A stretch of 64,000 bases of DNA from Schizochytrium sp. CCTCC M209059. Its lineage: Eukaryota > Sar > Bigyra > Thraustochytrida > Thraustochytriidae. How positions within the stretch are numbered: the stretch's first letter is position 1; the number at the start of each line of letters is the position of its first letter. Below are positions 1 to 9,860 of this stretch, piece after piece. Made by a program: the position numbers and the translations under genes. The notes beneath the pieces are model-generated. The model searched no databases, was not told where the DNA came from, and saw nothing but the letters and a program-made list of their open reading frames with translations. Location of the stretch: contig KN805373.1 of NCBI GenBank assembly GCA_000818945.1, positions 248,001-312,000 of the forward strand, read 5' to 3'.

Positions 1-672
1 CGATGCAAACAACAGGAGCGTCTGCGCCAACGCACATGGAGGCATCATTGCCTTCGCACACGGAAGCTCACGCCGAGACTACGGTAAAGTCCGCAGACTC
101 TTAAGCGCTTCAAGTATTTGCTACGTAGTGTGGCGTACAATTGTAGTCTATGTGGAGACTATGGCAAAGTCCGCAGACGTCCAATGCTTGCTACTTCGCT
201 TTTTGGCAATTCTTCGGAAGCCAATACAAAGAGTACGGCAGACTTCATATCTTTGCAACGTTGTGTGGCGATTCTGAATTCCGCTGGCGCAGATTTATGT
301 CCAGAGCAGGAAGACTTGCGTAGTTTTGACGCTTCGTCGCGAAGATTTGGTAACTACATTATATGAAATATTCGACAGACTCCAGACTCCCAAGACAAGA
401 TTTTCAGCGTCTCGTAGATGCTAAATGAGCTTGTGAATTCTTGCATACCTGTCAACGGGTTTCCTGCTGCAAGGGTAAATCAAAGGTACAGACTATACTT
501 GGTCCTGCTGAAGAAAAATCCTTTTGACGACATACTGTTGCCACCGCCATCAATACGTTTTGTTTCGTCTGTACATCAGAAAGACCTGTCAAAAGTTGTA
601 TTCTTGTATTACTGATTTGAAACCGGAAAGGGAAAAGCGGAGAGGGGTGTGAGGATAAAAGAAACCATTTTA
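1..672. other. Intergenic, window edge to SF3B3 3' end, with a degenerate tandem repeat
   Basis: No gene is supported here. Two short frames (118-366 and 418-615) have no recognisable product and no domain character. Near the left end a motif beginning gagactacggtaaagtccg occurs at about 75-98 and again, with two changes, at about 155-178. This is an 80-base period, and both copies are followed by similar gctt...gctac text. The right part is the presumed 3' flank of the minus-strand SF3B3 gene. Confidence 0.5.
75..190. repeat. Two-copy degenerate repeat, about 80-base period
   Basis: Copy 1 starts at about 75 and copy 2 at about 155. They share a 24-base core with two substitutions, then a looser match. 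The repeat may extend beyond the left edge of the window, which cannot be checked here. Confidence 0.55.
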
Positions 673-3600
673 TCAGGCCAAGAGCACGAGCGTGCGCATA
701 TCCTCGAGCTTCTTGATCACCTCGGCTGGTGTCCGATCAAGCTCTTTGGCAATGACGTCTTGCTTATCCGCAGGGAGAATCTTGAACTGTTCGCAAAGAA
801 CACCATCAATCACCCCTTTGACAGGCGCAAAACACGAACGATAGGCAAGGTGGTCTCGGCCGACAAGGCTGAGATCGTCAAGAGATCGCAGGTGCATCTC
901 GAGCAACGAAAAGAATTCGACATCGCTCTTGGTGGCAAAGGGAATGAGACACCCAACAGATCCCATCGTTGTGCTGTAAATGAGCGCCTCTGCGCGACCT
1001 TGCACGATGGCTGACTTGCGCAAACTCGTAACGAGTTCACCGAGGTAATAATTGGTGAGCGCATCAAGCTTGTTCGGAGCGCCGCCGCCGCTCCGGGTCT
1101 GCTCCCACAAATTGGCCGTTCGCAGAGCACCGAGGTCACCAGCATCGAGGTCTGCAGGTACGCGGAGCACAAAGAAATTGCCAAGCTTGTCAGAACCAGC
1201 CACAGTGTCATAGTCGAGAACCTCGGTTGCCACAGAGAGACGTGGAACTAAATCGTCTGCAATGGCCGTAAGTGTAAGGTCCGAAGCCGTGAACTTGAGC
1301 ACGGTCGTGCTGGCCGCGGCGTCACTGGCAAAGACGCGGTCACCGCGGGCCTGGAGAACGCAAATCGAAGTCTGGCCGCATCGGGTCTCGGTCTTGCGCA
1401 GGAGCTTGCGCGAGCCAATGCTATAAACACGAACCAGAGATCCAATGCCGACCGCGATAAACTCATCCGAAAGAGTGCAAATGGCACGCGGCATGTTTTG
1501 GCCTTCGACGTCAGTAATGTGGACAAGCTCGAGCTTGAGCAAGTTGGGCGTTCCCGAGGGCGTAAACTTAAAAGTGCGAAGACGAGCCTTGCGATGACGT
1601 TGTGGGTGCAACTCAAGACCCACGACAGTGCCTACAACGAGAACATCGCCGATCACGGTTGAGCACAACGCGAGCTCATCCGCGTCAAGAGGGATCACCG
1701 TCGATGCCGAGGTGGCCGGGTTCAATACGCGCACCAGGCTGGCCCAGTGGCCAGTGTTCCCCTTGCCTGCCTTGGGCAAGCCGGTTTGTTGCACGGTGAC
1801 CATTTTCGCAGCGCGGAGCTCCTCCTCGTTCATGTCTTCCTCGTCTTCCTCGGCATCGCTCATGGCGCCGTTTTGTTGCGGGGGCGCTTGCGTTCCGTCG
1901 TCGTCCGTGGGAAGCACATTGTGATCTCCCTCCAGCGTGACAAGGTTATTTCGGTAGCGCAAAAGAGCGCGCGGGGTATAGCGCAGTGGGATTGTCTTGG
2001 CGTTAAAATCAGCGGTGAGATCGTCAATGGTGAGAATGCGAAGCGAGTTTTCCGCAACAGCGACGAATCCATCACAGAGGTCTGATTCGAAGTTGCAGGC
2101 ATGCGACAGTTGGCGGTACGAAAGAGGCACAAGCTTGGGCTGTCCATGGTAGGCAAAGGCAAGCGCGGGCCGCGAGGAGAGGGCGAGAAGGCCAGTTTGG
2201 CGTTTGTCAAGCCCAGCTTCCACGGGAAGTTGAACAGAGTAGCAGCGCACGGGCATATTGCCAAGAAAGGTGGTTCGAGAATCGACGACAGTGCCATTAG
2301 CTTCGTCAATGACGGAACGCACAAGATGACCATTCCGCAGACCCACGGCCAGTGTGAGACCCACACCCTCGAGCTCGACAATGCAGATGGAAGCAGGCTG
2401 GTCGGGCAAGGCTTGCATGGACAGCTGCTTCATGGGGTTTTCGGGACGCAAAGAAAGCATTTCGACAGAGTTGGAAAAAGTTCCGAGAGAAAGGAAGGGG
2501 CTGCGCGTGCGGCCAGGAGGCAGTGCGCCAATGGCAAGGCATTTGATGTCCTCCCCCGCCTCGTGCACGGCCTTTTCGGCAAATGAGCCGGCTTCGTCGA
2601 GCTCGAAATAATGAATGCGGCCGCCCTCGAGAGCGATGGCGAGCTGGCGCTCATTGAGAGCAGCGCAGTCGATTCGCTTGCCGGAAGACGCATTGAAAAT
2701 TACCGTAGAAGCACCATCCTTGGCGATGCGGACGCCATCGTCGCACACCTGCACAATGCCTCCCGAGGCAGCGCGCTTGATGGCAAGAGTCTTTTTCGTG
2801 GTGACAAGGCCGGTCCCGACGGCCTCCTCTACGGTCTCACCCACAGACAGGACAAGCGTGACGTTGCCAAAGGTGACCACAATATATTTGTCGCCTGTTT
2901 CGGGCTCGTCGGCGGCAGCCCGGATCGTCCATACCGCGCCGGGGGTACCCGGAAGTGGCGACGAAGCGAGTTCAGTTACTTCGAGACCGTAACGAAGGAC
3001 GCGCACAGAGGATCGACTGCCGCGGCCGCAAGCAAGCATGATTTGCTTTCTGTCCTCGCCAAACATCTCCTCTACCTGCATGGCTGTGCAGGGCGCGAGC
3101 GAGTCGAGGGCGTCGAGAAAGTGGACATTGCGGTGAGGTCGCGGAGCAAAGGACACGGAGGCGCCCGACGCCGTGGCCGCGACAGCGCCCGCAAGGTCTG
3201 GCTTGACACGCGAGGCAGCAACACGCGCGGTGTCTTCATCAGCGCCCAGCTTGGCGTCCAGCTTGTAAAGCTTATGACCGCCGCACTCTGCAGCGAGAAA
3301 AAGAAACCCACGTTTTGTGAGGCAGAGCGAGCGCGCAACAGGCAGCGTATCAAAGTACTTGATTGAGAATCCGTTGAGTGTCTGGCGGTCCTCGCTCAAT
3401 TCGAGATCGAGTCTGTATACGTCACCGTACTCGTTTTGCAGCAAAAAGAAGAGAATGACACGGTCCTTGAGCTTGCGGTGCGTGAGAACGTGCGAAACAA
3501 TGAGGACACCACGGTCCACGGGAACGTCGTCTCTACGCGGAAGAGCGACTCGCAGGTAGCCCTCTGCCTGCTCGCGTTCACTCGGGCCCGTGACCCCGGG

Positions 3601-4356
3601 CTGATACTCGATCCATCCATCGCCGCAAACAAAGACGCCACCGGGCCCGTCCGCGCCACCTGGCACGGGCACGAGCATATTTCCCGAACGTAGTGTTGGT
3701 CTCACAGACTTGCGCACGACATGGTTGAGGCCCTCCTCGACCTCGTAGAGCACGAGAGACTTTGTTGCGGGCTGGCCACTGGCAGCAGCAGCATAATTGA
3801 CCTCGAGACAGGCAAAGACGGGGTTGTCGAGGCCCACGTGCAGCGCCTCGCAGGCAAACGTCAAGGTCTCTTGCTTGTGGGCTTCGAGTGGTGACGCAAT
3901 AACGAGACGCTCTGCGTTGTCGCGCGTGACCATGTAGACGAGCTTTTGCTTTTCGACGGCGGCCACCATGATGGCGCGGCCCGAAGGGTCGACGGCGATG
4001 TATTGCCCCGCTACCGCACGGCGACAGCCGCTCTTGCCGTATTTCTCGCAGTGCGTGCGCACAAAGCGGCCTGCCTTGGCCTCGTAGGAGAGCACGGCAA
4101 GCTGGCCCGAATCGGAGCCAACAACGAGGACATCCTTTGTGGCGCCGCTCGGCCGAAGGGCGCGCACGCTACGGCACACGCCAAAGGCCTCGGCTACACA
4201 GAGCGAGCGCACGCCGTTCCCGTCGCAACGCAGGAGCTCGAGTCGCGCGCCGTGGTTCACGACGACCTCGTGCGCCTTGGCATCGCCACTAAAGTTGCCG
4301 TACACGGCGCCGCCGCACCCGCCGCCGGCAGTCAGGCCCAGCGCGTACAGATGCAT
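673..4356 (-). CDS. SF3B3: Splicing factor 3B subunit 3 (SF3B3/SAP130/Rse1)
   Basis: This 1,227-residue single-exon protein matches the usual length of SF3B3 (about 1,217 in human). SF3B3 is a nuclear scaffold subunit of the SF3b complex of U2 snRNP, which supports branch-site recognition in the spliceosome. It belongs to the DDB1/CPSF160 superfamily of beta-propeller proteins. Family signatures are visible along the whole chain: AVDPSGRAIMVAAVEKQKLV near residue 120, SPLEAHK soon after, ACGRGSRSSVRVLRYGLEV in the middle, LSMQALPDQPASICIVEL, and the C-terminal GRDHLAYRS, VIDG.LCEQF and ELDRTPAEVIKKLEDMRT. An acidic insert near residue 835-855 (SDAEEDEEDMNEEE) sits where the family usually has an acidic loop. 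The start is an ATG, and the first residues (MHLYALGLTAGGG) fit the family N-terminus. The gene faces away from the secreted-protein gene at 5278. Confidence 0.96.
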   Translation of the reverse strand: MHLYALGLTAGGGCGGAVYGNFSGDAKAHEVVVNHGARLELLRCDGNGVRSLCVAEAFGVCRSVRALRPSGATKDVLVVGSDSGQLAVLSYEAKAGRFVRTHCEKYGKSGCRRAVAGQYIAVDPSGRAIMVAAVEKQKLVYMVTRDNAERLVIASPLEAHKQETLTFACEALHVGLDNPVFACLEVNYAAAASGQPATKSLVLYEVEEGLNHVVRKSVRPTLRSGNMLVPVPGGADGPGGVFVCGDGWIEYQPGVTGPSEREQAEGYLRVALPRRDDVPVDRGVLIVSHVLTHRKLKDRVILFFLLQNEYGDVYRLDLELSEDRQTLNGFSIKYFDTLPVARSLCLTKRGFLFLAAECGGHKLYKLDAKLGADEDTARVAASRVKPDLAGAVAATASGASVSFAPRPHRNVHFLDALDSLAPCTAMQVEEMFGEDRKQIMLACGRGSRSSVRVLRYGLEVTELASSPLPGTPGAVWTIRAAADEPETGDKYIVVTFGNVTLVLSVGETVEEAVGTGLVTTKKTLAIKRAASGGIVQVCDDGVRIAKDGASTVIFNASSGKRIDCAALNERQLAIALEGGRIHYFELDEAGSFAEKAVHEAGEDIKCLAIGALPPGRTRSPFLSLGTFSNSVEMLSLRPENPMKQLSMQALPDQPASICIVELEGVGLTLAVGLRNGHLVRSVIDEANGTVVDSRTTFLGNMPVRCYSVQLPVEAGLDKRQTGLLALSSRPALAFAYHGQPKLVPLSYRQLSHACNFESDLCDGFVAVAENSLRILTIDDLTADFNAKTIPLRYTPRALLRYRNNLVTLEGDHNVLPTDDDGTQAPPQQNGAMSDAEEDEEDMNEEELRAAKMVTVQQTGLPKAGKGNTGHWASLVRVLNPATSASTVIPLDADELALCSTVIGDVLVVGTVVGLELHPQRHRKARLRTFKFTPSGTPNLLKLELVHITDVEGQNMPRAICTLSDEFIAVGIGSLVRVYSIGSRKLLRKTETRCGQTSICVLQARGDRVFASDAAASTTVLKFTASDLTLTAIADDLVPRLSVATEVLDYDTVAGSDKLGNFFVLRVPADLDAGDLGALRTANLWEQTRSGGGAPNKLDALTNYYLGELVTSLRKSAIVQGRAEALIYSTTMGSVGCLIPFATKSDVEFFSLLEMHLRSLDDLSLVGRDHLAYRSCFAPVKGVIDGVLCEQFKILPADKQDVIAKELDRTPAEVIKKLEDMRTLVLLA

Positions 4357-5277
4357 CGCGCCACGCCCTCGCGGGCCTCTCTTTCTGCCCTCCTTCTCCG
4401 CAAGCCCGCGTACACGAGCTTGCTCGGACGCGCGCTGCGCTCGCTGTCGTTGCTCCTCTGCCCCACTCGCTTGGACAGCGAGCGGCGTATCCTCTCTCTC
4501 TCGTCTGAAGATGATGGTGGCGCCGTTTTAAGGGCCGGGAGGGAACCTGATTTCAGGTTACGGCGCACGGGGGAAAAAATTGAGATCGTCGAGATGAACC
4601 AACAAAATCTGTCGTGGCAAGAGCAGCAACAATGAATGGGGGGTTGATTGAACAAGAAAGCTTTCTTTTGGACAGTAAAAATAATGATGTTCTCATGATG
4701 TTGATCGCATCAAGAAAATGTCGTTGTTGACGGTTTGTTGGGGTGTCTGTGCCAGTTATCCAAATAAAAGTAGGAAAAGGATCATTGTATAAGCGTTTTT
4801 AGCCACCAGCGAACTTCACATGACGACTCGGAGACAGTGCAGTCAAATTCGTCGTACTGATTTAACTAGGGCTCCCGCGAAGGTCAACGTGGGACCGAAA
4901 CGATAACCAAGCGATCAAAATTCGAAATTCACCTCGTTCGAAGCGACTCCCAAGGATGACTGAATTTAACAGCCCAGAATAATTGAGGATAAAACACAAC
5001 AACAGCAACAAAATCCAGAACGATAAGCTGGCAGTGTGAAAAACAAGTTGGGCGATGACTGACTGTGAATGAAAAAGTTGAATGACAAGAAGCAAAGATT
5101 TCATCTTCAAAGATTTCATCTTCAAAGATGAAATCTTTTTTGCAAACAATCTCTCATTCGCCTCAAGAACTGTCTCACGACGCGCCCTCGCTCCGTAGCG
5201 AGCGAGACAGCGGGCGGGCGGCCAGGCAGGCAGGCAGGTAGGCAGGCAGGTTGGGAAGTGCGGACGAGCGCAAGGTG
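4357..5277. promoter_or_regulatory. Divergent intergenic region between SF3B3 and the secreted-protein gene
   Basis: These 921 bases separate two genes that diverge, so promoters for both should lie here. The SF3B3-proximal part is GC-rich and the middle is AT-rich. It contains a direct-plus-inverted repeat at 5094-5138 and a caggcagg run at 5220-5250 just before the plus-strand start. I found no TATA box I could defend. Confidence 0.45.
5094..5138. repeat. Direct repeat plus perfect 14-bp inverted repeat
   Basis: The 14-mer aaagatttcatctt occurs at 5094-5107 and again at 5109-5122. Its exact reverse complement, aagatgaaatcttt, occupies 5125-5138. The last two copies form a near-perfect palindrome with only two central bases. 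It lies about 140 bases upstream of the ATG at 5278. Confidence 0.8.
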
Positions 5278-5967
5278 ATGCAGGGGAGCGTGTGGACTCT
5301 GGCCTTTGTGGTGTGTGCAGCTGCGTGGGCCAGGGCACTCGGGAGCATGTCTTCGCCCTCGGTCACTTGCAACTTTGACGCAAGCTGGAGCCGCTTTGTC
5401 CTGCGACACCCGGACAGCGGCGCAAGGGTGAGAGTCGTGCAACAGACCTGGCCTGGCGATGAAGAACATCAGGGAATCGATATGAACGTCGAGCGTCTTG
5501 ACCCGAACAAAAAGTTGAAGCAAGGGCGGCAACATCATTCAGGGGGGAAAGGGACCTCCAAGGCCAAGCAGCAGATGCCCTCATCGAGGCCAAGAATATC
5601 GAGCAGCATGGAGGACAGATTCGTGCGAAGCTCTGTCAAGCTCCCAAAAACCGTCCCTGCAAGTGCGCTCGTGTGGACCTCTATCGATGGGGCCGTTCAT
5701 TTCGTCCGAGTAGAATCGCGCACAAAGAAATTTGCCTTTCATTGGTTTGAGTATCATGGTAACAAGCTCTTCGCGCACTTTGTTGAGACTGACATTATGA
5801 AGGAACCTGAGCTCCGCGCATCCCTTTGGGACCCGGCGCGTACCATGTGGATCGTGCTCGCTCCAGGCCAAGCGCGCTGGGTTTCTCAAGATGATCCTGT
5901 CGAGGTCCATCACGCTTTGCCCAATCTTCTTTTCAAGGGGACTTTTCTCGACAACGGCAAAGCGTGA
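5278..5967 (+). CDS. Hypothetical secreted protein
   Basis: This frame encodes 229 residues and I do not recognise the family. I chose the ATG at 5278; the frame is open nine codons further upstream, but only from a TTG. From this ATG the protein opens with a good signal-peptide profile: a short N-region, hydrophobic TLAFVVCAAAW, and ARA as a plausible cleavage site near residue 20. A hydrophilic Ser/Lys/Gln-rich middle follows (roughly residues 75-115). The more compact C-terminal half contains alternating aromatic and charged stretches (WTSIDGAVHFVRVES, FAFHWFEYHG, MWIVLAPGQARWV), which suggests a beta-rich fold. Only one cysteine remains after cleavage. Secretion is inferred from the leader alone. 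An extra exon cannot be excluded. Confidence 0.55.
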   Translation: MQGSVWTLAFVVCAAAWARALGSMSSPSVTCNFDASWSRFVLRHPDSGARVRVVQQTWPGDEEHQGIDMNVERLDPNKKLKQGRQHHSGGKGTSKAKQQMPSSRPRISSSMEDRFVRSSVKLPKTVPASALVWTSIDGAVHFVRVESRTKKFAFHWFEYHGNKLFAHFVETDIMKEPELRASLWDPARTMWIVLAPGQARWVSQDDPVEVHHALPNLLFKGTFLDNGKA

Positions 5968-6009
5968 TATATTCGTGTCGATGTGCACGGACGCTTTGAT
6001 CAAATCTCG

Positions 6010-6360
6010 CGATGCCATGTCTCATGATGCTCCGAAACTCACCATCGGGTTGGTCATTCGCTTGTGCATACCGGCAACAGATGAGACATTGCACGAGGTG
6101 GGCACTTTGAACGAGGATGACGTACAGCACTTATCGTGCGTGCGCGCCTTGAGAGAACGTCACGATGCCATGTCTCATGATGCTCCGAAACACACCATCG
6201 GGTCGGTCATTCGCTTGCGCATATCGGCCATGAACTTACGATACATTTGAATGAAATGTTGACGAACAACATTCATCCCGACTTGCACGCGCGTCTTGTC
6301 TTGATGCGATGTCTCATGCTGCTCCGAAAGACTCCATCAAGTCGGTCATTCGCTCGTGCA
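6010..6360. repeat. Three imperfect direct repeats of about 60 bases
   Basis: Copies start at 6010, 6163 and 6303. All contain a gatgc(c/g)atgtctcatg core followed by atgctccgaaa or a variant, then tc(g/a)(g/a)gt(t/c)ggtcattcgct. Copies 1 and 2 differ at only a few positions; copy 3 is more diverged. The spacing is 153 and 140 bases, so each unit may be about 150 bases with a decayed second half. Confidence 0.8.
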
Positions 6361-7308
6361 AGTCACTATGGCCACTGCTCCCACCCATTACACCCGTCCC
6401 AGAAAAAGTTGAAGAGGCAAGAGATGTATCTCGTGTCTGTTTCTCACCATCAATCAAAAGCCGCTCATCGCTACCGTTGCGATGATGAGACCCACTCGCC
6501 GGGCCATCCATCACTCGACCAATCTCTGTCGCACTTTCAAGTTGTTCTTCCTTTCTATCGTTTGTTCGTTCGTTCCTTCCCACGATGTCATTGCCCTGCT
6601 TTTCGGCGTCACAGCACCCTCCTTCACGTCGCGTGCTCTTCCCAGGCCTGGGCCTGCCTTCCGCAAGGCGCCGCGGCCAAGCGCGACTTCCACGTGTCGC
6701 ATCTCTCGCGCGCCTGTGCAGCTATCTCTATCTGCCTGCCACCCACCCAACACCCAGCCGCCATCGTGGCGGCCCTCCCTCCGCCCAACCAACTGTGTTT
6801 TCAGAAAGATTCTAGTACGTAGATACGTATACGTACGTACGTGCGCCAAGCCCCCCCGAATTCCGTGCACGCGCGCTGCACGGCGAGGCCCACAACCTCC
6901 CTCAGCGGGGCGCTGGCGATCAGCTCAACTACTCGCCGCATGCCGCCTATGGCAGCTGGCCGGTCGCCGCGGGCGATCGCCGTCATCATGATCCCCGCGG
7001 GCTCCTCCGGCACGCGCGAGGCGACATCCGCATGCCGTTTCCAGCCTCGGCCCGCCGCACCCGCCCGGAGCAGCTGCAGCCGCGGCTCCTGGAGCTGCAG
7101 CGGAGGCCGTCCGCGACGGGGTCCGCGCCGGCGGCCGTGGACGCGGCCTCGAGGTCCGTGGCGGAGACCAGGGACTCGATCGGGACCGCAGGATCGAACG
7201 AGCAGAGCAGGATCCGCGCAATGCATGGAAGAGACGCGCCGGTGCACGCGCTGGCTCGGAGGGCCAGCGCCGCGGACGAGGTCCGGGACCCGCGGCGAGG
7301 CGCGGCTG

Positions 7309-7390
7309 GAGGGAGGGAGCGAGGGAGCGAGGGAGGGAGCGAGGAGCGAGGGAGGGAGGGAGCGAGGGAGCGAGGGAGGGAGGGAGAGGC
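7309..7390. repeat. gagggagc-type purine-rich simple repeat
   Basis: The plus strand is an interrupted run of gaggga and gagc units over about 80 bases, almost entirely purine apart from regular single cytosines. It lies about 660 bases upstream of the SLC10 start codon. Confidence 0.75.
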
Positions 7391-8051
7391 AGCGAGCGAG
7401 CACGAGGACGGAGCGAGAGCGAAGACGGCGCTGGCCGCACGTGCCGCTGTGCACCAGTGGTTGGGGGGCGCGCGGCGTGGAATGGAGGCAGTGGGAGGGG
7501 GAGAGGTCGCCACTGCGGCTGCGGGTGGCTGGCGCGGAGGAAGGAGGGGGAGGGGCGAGATGGCGGAAGGGGGAGAGGAGGAGGGAAAGGATGAAAGGGC
7601 AGGGTGTAGTGCAGTGGTGAACGTTTGCGATGTGGGCAAATATGCAAGGGTTTCGGGGTGGGCGTAGGACAGTAAGATGCGGGGGAAGTACCCGCAAGAC
7701 CGAGTGGAGAGAAGGGGGGCCGCGGCGGCAGTGGAGCGCGGAGGGCGCCACTGGGGCTGTTCAATGGCGCACGATTTGCAAGCGGCAATCAATTCCAGTT
7801 CCACCCACCTTGAGCGACGAGGGAGCACGCGCGCGCGCTGTCGCTCACGGCCGTGCGCCCGTCGCCCGCGGCGCGCCGAGGCTCGCAGACCTTCTCTTCC
7901 CTTTCCCATCCATTCGCGCGCGCGCGCGCGCATACCGCGCGGTCGGGAGCCGTCCTTTCTGCTTCAAGCTGGCACTCGAGGCAGGTATTGATCGTCGTAG
8001 AGGAAGGGAAAGGAGACCCTGCCCTGGTGAAGCAACAAGCTTTTCGGCAAG

Positions 8052-9394
8052 ATGAGCTGCGACATGTATGGCGATCTGGACACGATCCTGAGCAACAGCT
8101 CGTCCGAGCTCAGGTCTGTCATCTGCAACGATGAGACCTTTTTGGACTCCTGCCTCGACGCTTGCGAGCAAGAGGACTGCAATGACTCTGGCGATTCGAC
8201 CCTCGACATTGTGTACACGGTGGTTATCCAGATACTTGTGTTCCTTCTTGTGTTTGGCCTGGCGGGCTCGGTAGGTACGTGAAAATGGGATGCGGCGTCA
8301 AGCCCTCACATCTCATCTCATCTCATCTCATCTCATCTCACCACGTGTGCAGAGGCAGGTGCTCTCTCGCTCCTCGTATGAACTTGTGCGCGGATCATCT
8401 CATTGTAATCTAGAGCCTAACCGTTGCTTTTTCCATGCGCATGACAGACTTTGGCCACTTCCATCAGCGATTTCGATCACGAGGTGTCTACATTGGTCTT
8501 CTGAGCCAATTTATTCTGATGCCTCTCATTGGCTTCCTAGTCGTTGCCATGTTTCAAACCCAGCTCGAGCCCCTGTACGCTGTCTCGCTCCTTATTATTT
8601 GCGCATCCCCTGGCGGCTCATACAGCAACTGGTGGTGCAATCTCGTGAATCTTGACCTCGCACTTTCAGTCGCCATGACTACTGTGAGCACCATTTGCAG
8701 CGCCTTCATGCTTCCCGTCAACGTTATCATTTACGTCGAACTGGGCTACAAGAAACTGGACCCGGACAATGCTCAGGCAATTATTGACTTGCTTCCGTAC
8801 ACCACGATTGCCTACACTCTGGCAAACGTCATTGTGGCTGTTACCACGGGTCTCTACTTTGGGTACAAGTTTCCAGCAAGGATGAAGACCGTCAATCTCA
8901 TCGGCACGTGCGCAGGTTTCTTGTCAATTATCCTGGGTGTTGTGGCTAGCTCGACTAGCTGCGCTGAGCCGTGGAACCAGGATGCCGTTGTGTACTACGG
9001 CACATTGCTTCCGGTCGTCCTGGGCATTTTAATCGCCATGGGCTTTGCAACGCTCGCACGCCTCCCGCAGCCCCAGCGGGGTGCCGTCTCCATCGAGACT
9101 GCATACCAGAACACTGGCATTTCTCTCGCCGTTGCGCTCTCCCTTGGACCCAAGGGTCGTGCTGCTGCCATCATCCCTGTCGCATACGGCGCTTGGGAAG
9201 CTGTTGTTTTTGGTATTTACGCTCTTATGTGCTGGTACATTGGCTGGACGCTCTCCCCCCCTGAAGAGAAGCTCTGGGTCATTCTGGTCAACAGCTACCA
9301 GGACCGTATCGAGACTGATCCGCGTTACAATGGTGGCTCCGTTGTGAAAGCGAACGACAGCAAGGCTATCGTAACGAGGGTTCAAGCCGAATAA
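8052..9394 (+). CDS. SLC10/BASS-family sodium:organic anion (bile acid type) symporter, two exons
   Basis: The coding sequence is join(8052..8274, 8448..9394), giving 389 residues. SLC10/BASS proteins are membrane carriers that couple sodium to uptake of organic anions such as sterol conjugates or, in plastids, keto acids; the substrate here is unknown. The N-terminus is acidic and Cys-rich with an NSS sequon, as expected for an outside-facing tail. The first membrane segment, IVYTVVIQILVFLLVFGLAGS, starts in exon 1. Exon 2 continues with GVYIGLLSQFILMPLIGF. The family signatures ASPGGSYSNWW (near residue 126) and SIETAYQNTGIS (near residue 290) are clear; these are the unwound, sodium-binding regions of the fold. 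Length fits SLC10A1/A2-like proteins (350-390). The ATG has AAG before it. It is convergent with the acyl-CoA reductase gene. Confidence 0.9.
8275..8447 (+). other. Spliceosomal intron in the SLC10-family gene
   Basis: The frame of exon 1 hits TGA at 8280 unless it is spliced. Two donors overlap, GTAGGT at 8271 and GTACGT at 8275. Only the second, AG|GTACGT, leaves exon 1 in phase 1, matching the acceptor GACAG|AC at 8447. The joined product reads LAGSVDFGHFHQRF, where related transporters have an equivalent short loop. The intron is 173 bases and contains a catct/tctca pentanucleotide run at about 8308-8342. Confidence 0.85.
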
Positions 9395-9860
9395 TTAAAT
9401 GTAGGTGTTCTCATTCCTCCAAGCGTGAGTGAAACATGCGGTGTTGCCTGCGATGTAGCGTAGCCCCCATACCTTTTTTTTAAAGAAAAATAGACTCTGG
9501 TGTGTTTGTTTGGTTTCCATTCTGGCCTTGGATCATAATGTTCTTCGCTCGCATGCATCAAAATTTCTCCTTTTCTTCAATGGGCGACGATGGAAAAGCG
9601 AGCGATAATGGATAATCAAGATGGATTACCGACCGCGGAAGTGTAGCCTAGGCCAAAAACAAGTCGCTTGATGGCCCACGCCCTTTCGAGAAAGAAAAGT
9701 GAGCTGGCATACGTCCTCTTCAGGTACGATTTGATTAACAGTGAGTGCGACTTGACCTGGGGGCTTAGGTCAGCCAAAATCCGTATAATCCAGCACAATC
9801 AATCAAGATCTAATCTATCATTTCTACATCAAACGTGAAAGTAATGTTTACTTTAAGGGT
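9395..9860. other. Convergent intergenic region, nothing recognised
   Basis: These 466 bases hold the 3' flanks of the SLC10-family gene and the acyl-CoA reductase gene. The sequence is more AT-rich than the promoters. I see no open frame worth calling and no repeat of note beyond a short t/a run near 9473-9490. Confidence 0.6.

Larger units (their letters stand above)
5968..8051. other. Intergenic: 3' repeats, then GC-rich low-complexity DNA
   Basis: The first 400 bases hold three imperfect copies of a roughly 58-61-base repeat. From about 6800 to 7950 the sequence is strongly GC-rich and open in several frames on both strands. The resulting translations are Arg/Ala/Pro/Ser-rich and look like composition artefacts. 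A gagggagc-type run covers about 7309-7390, and gcgcgcgcgcgc runs occur near 7918-7931. The last few hundred bases should include the promoter and 5' leader of the SLC10 gene. Confidence 0.5.

Noticed and set aside
6801..7933. Frames of 210-320 codons on both strands
   Set aside because: They overlap in several frames, are dominated by Arg, Pro, Ala and Ser, and follow the GC-rich gagggagc and gcgcgc repeats.
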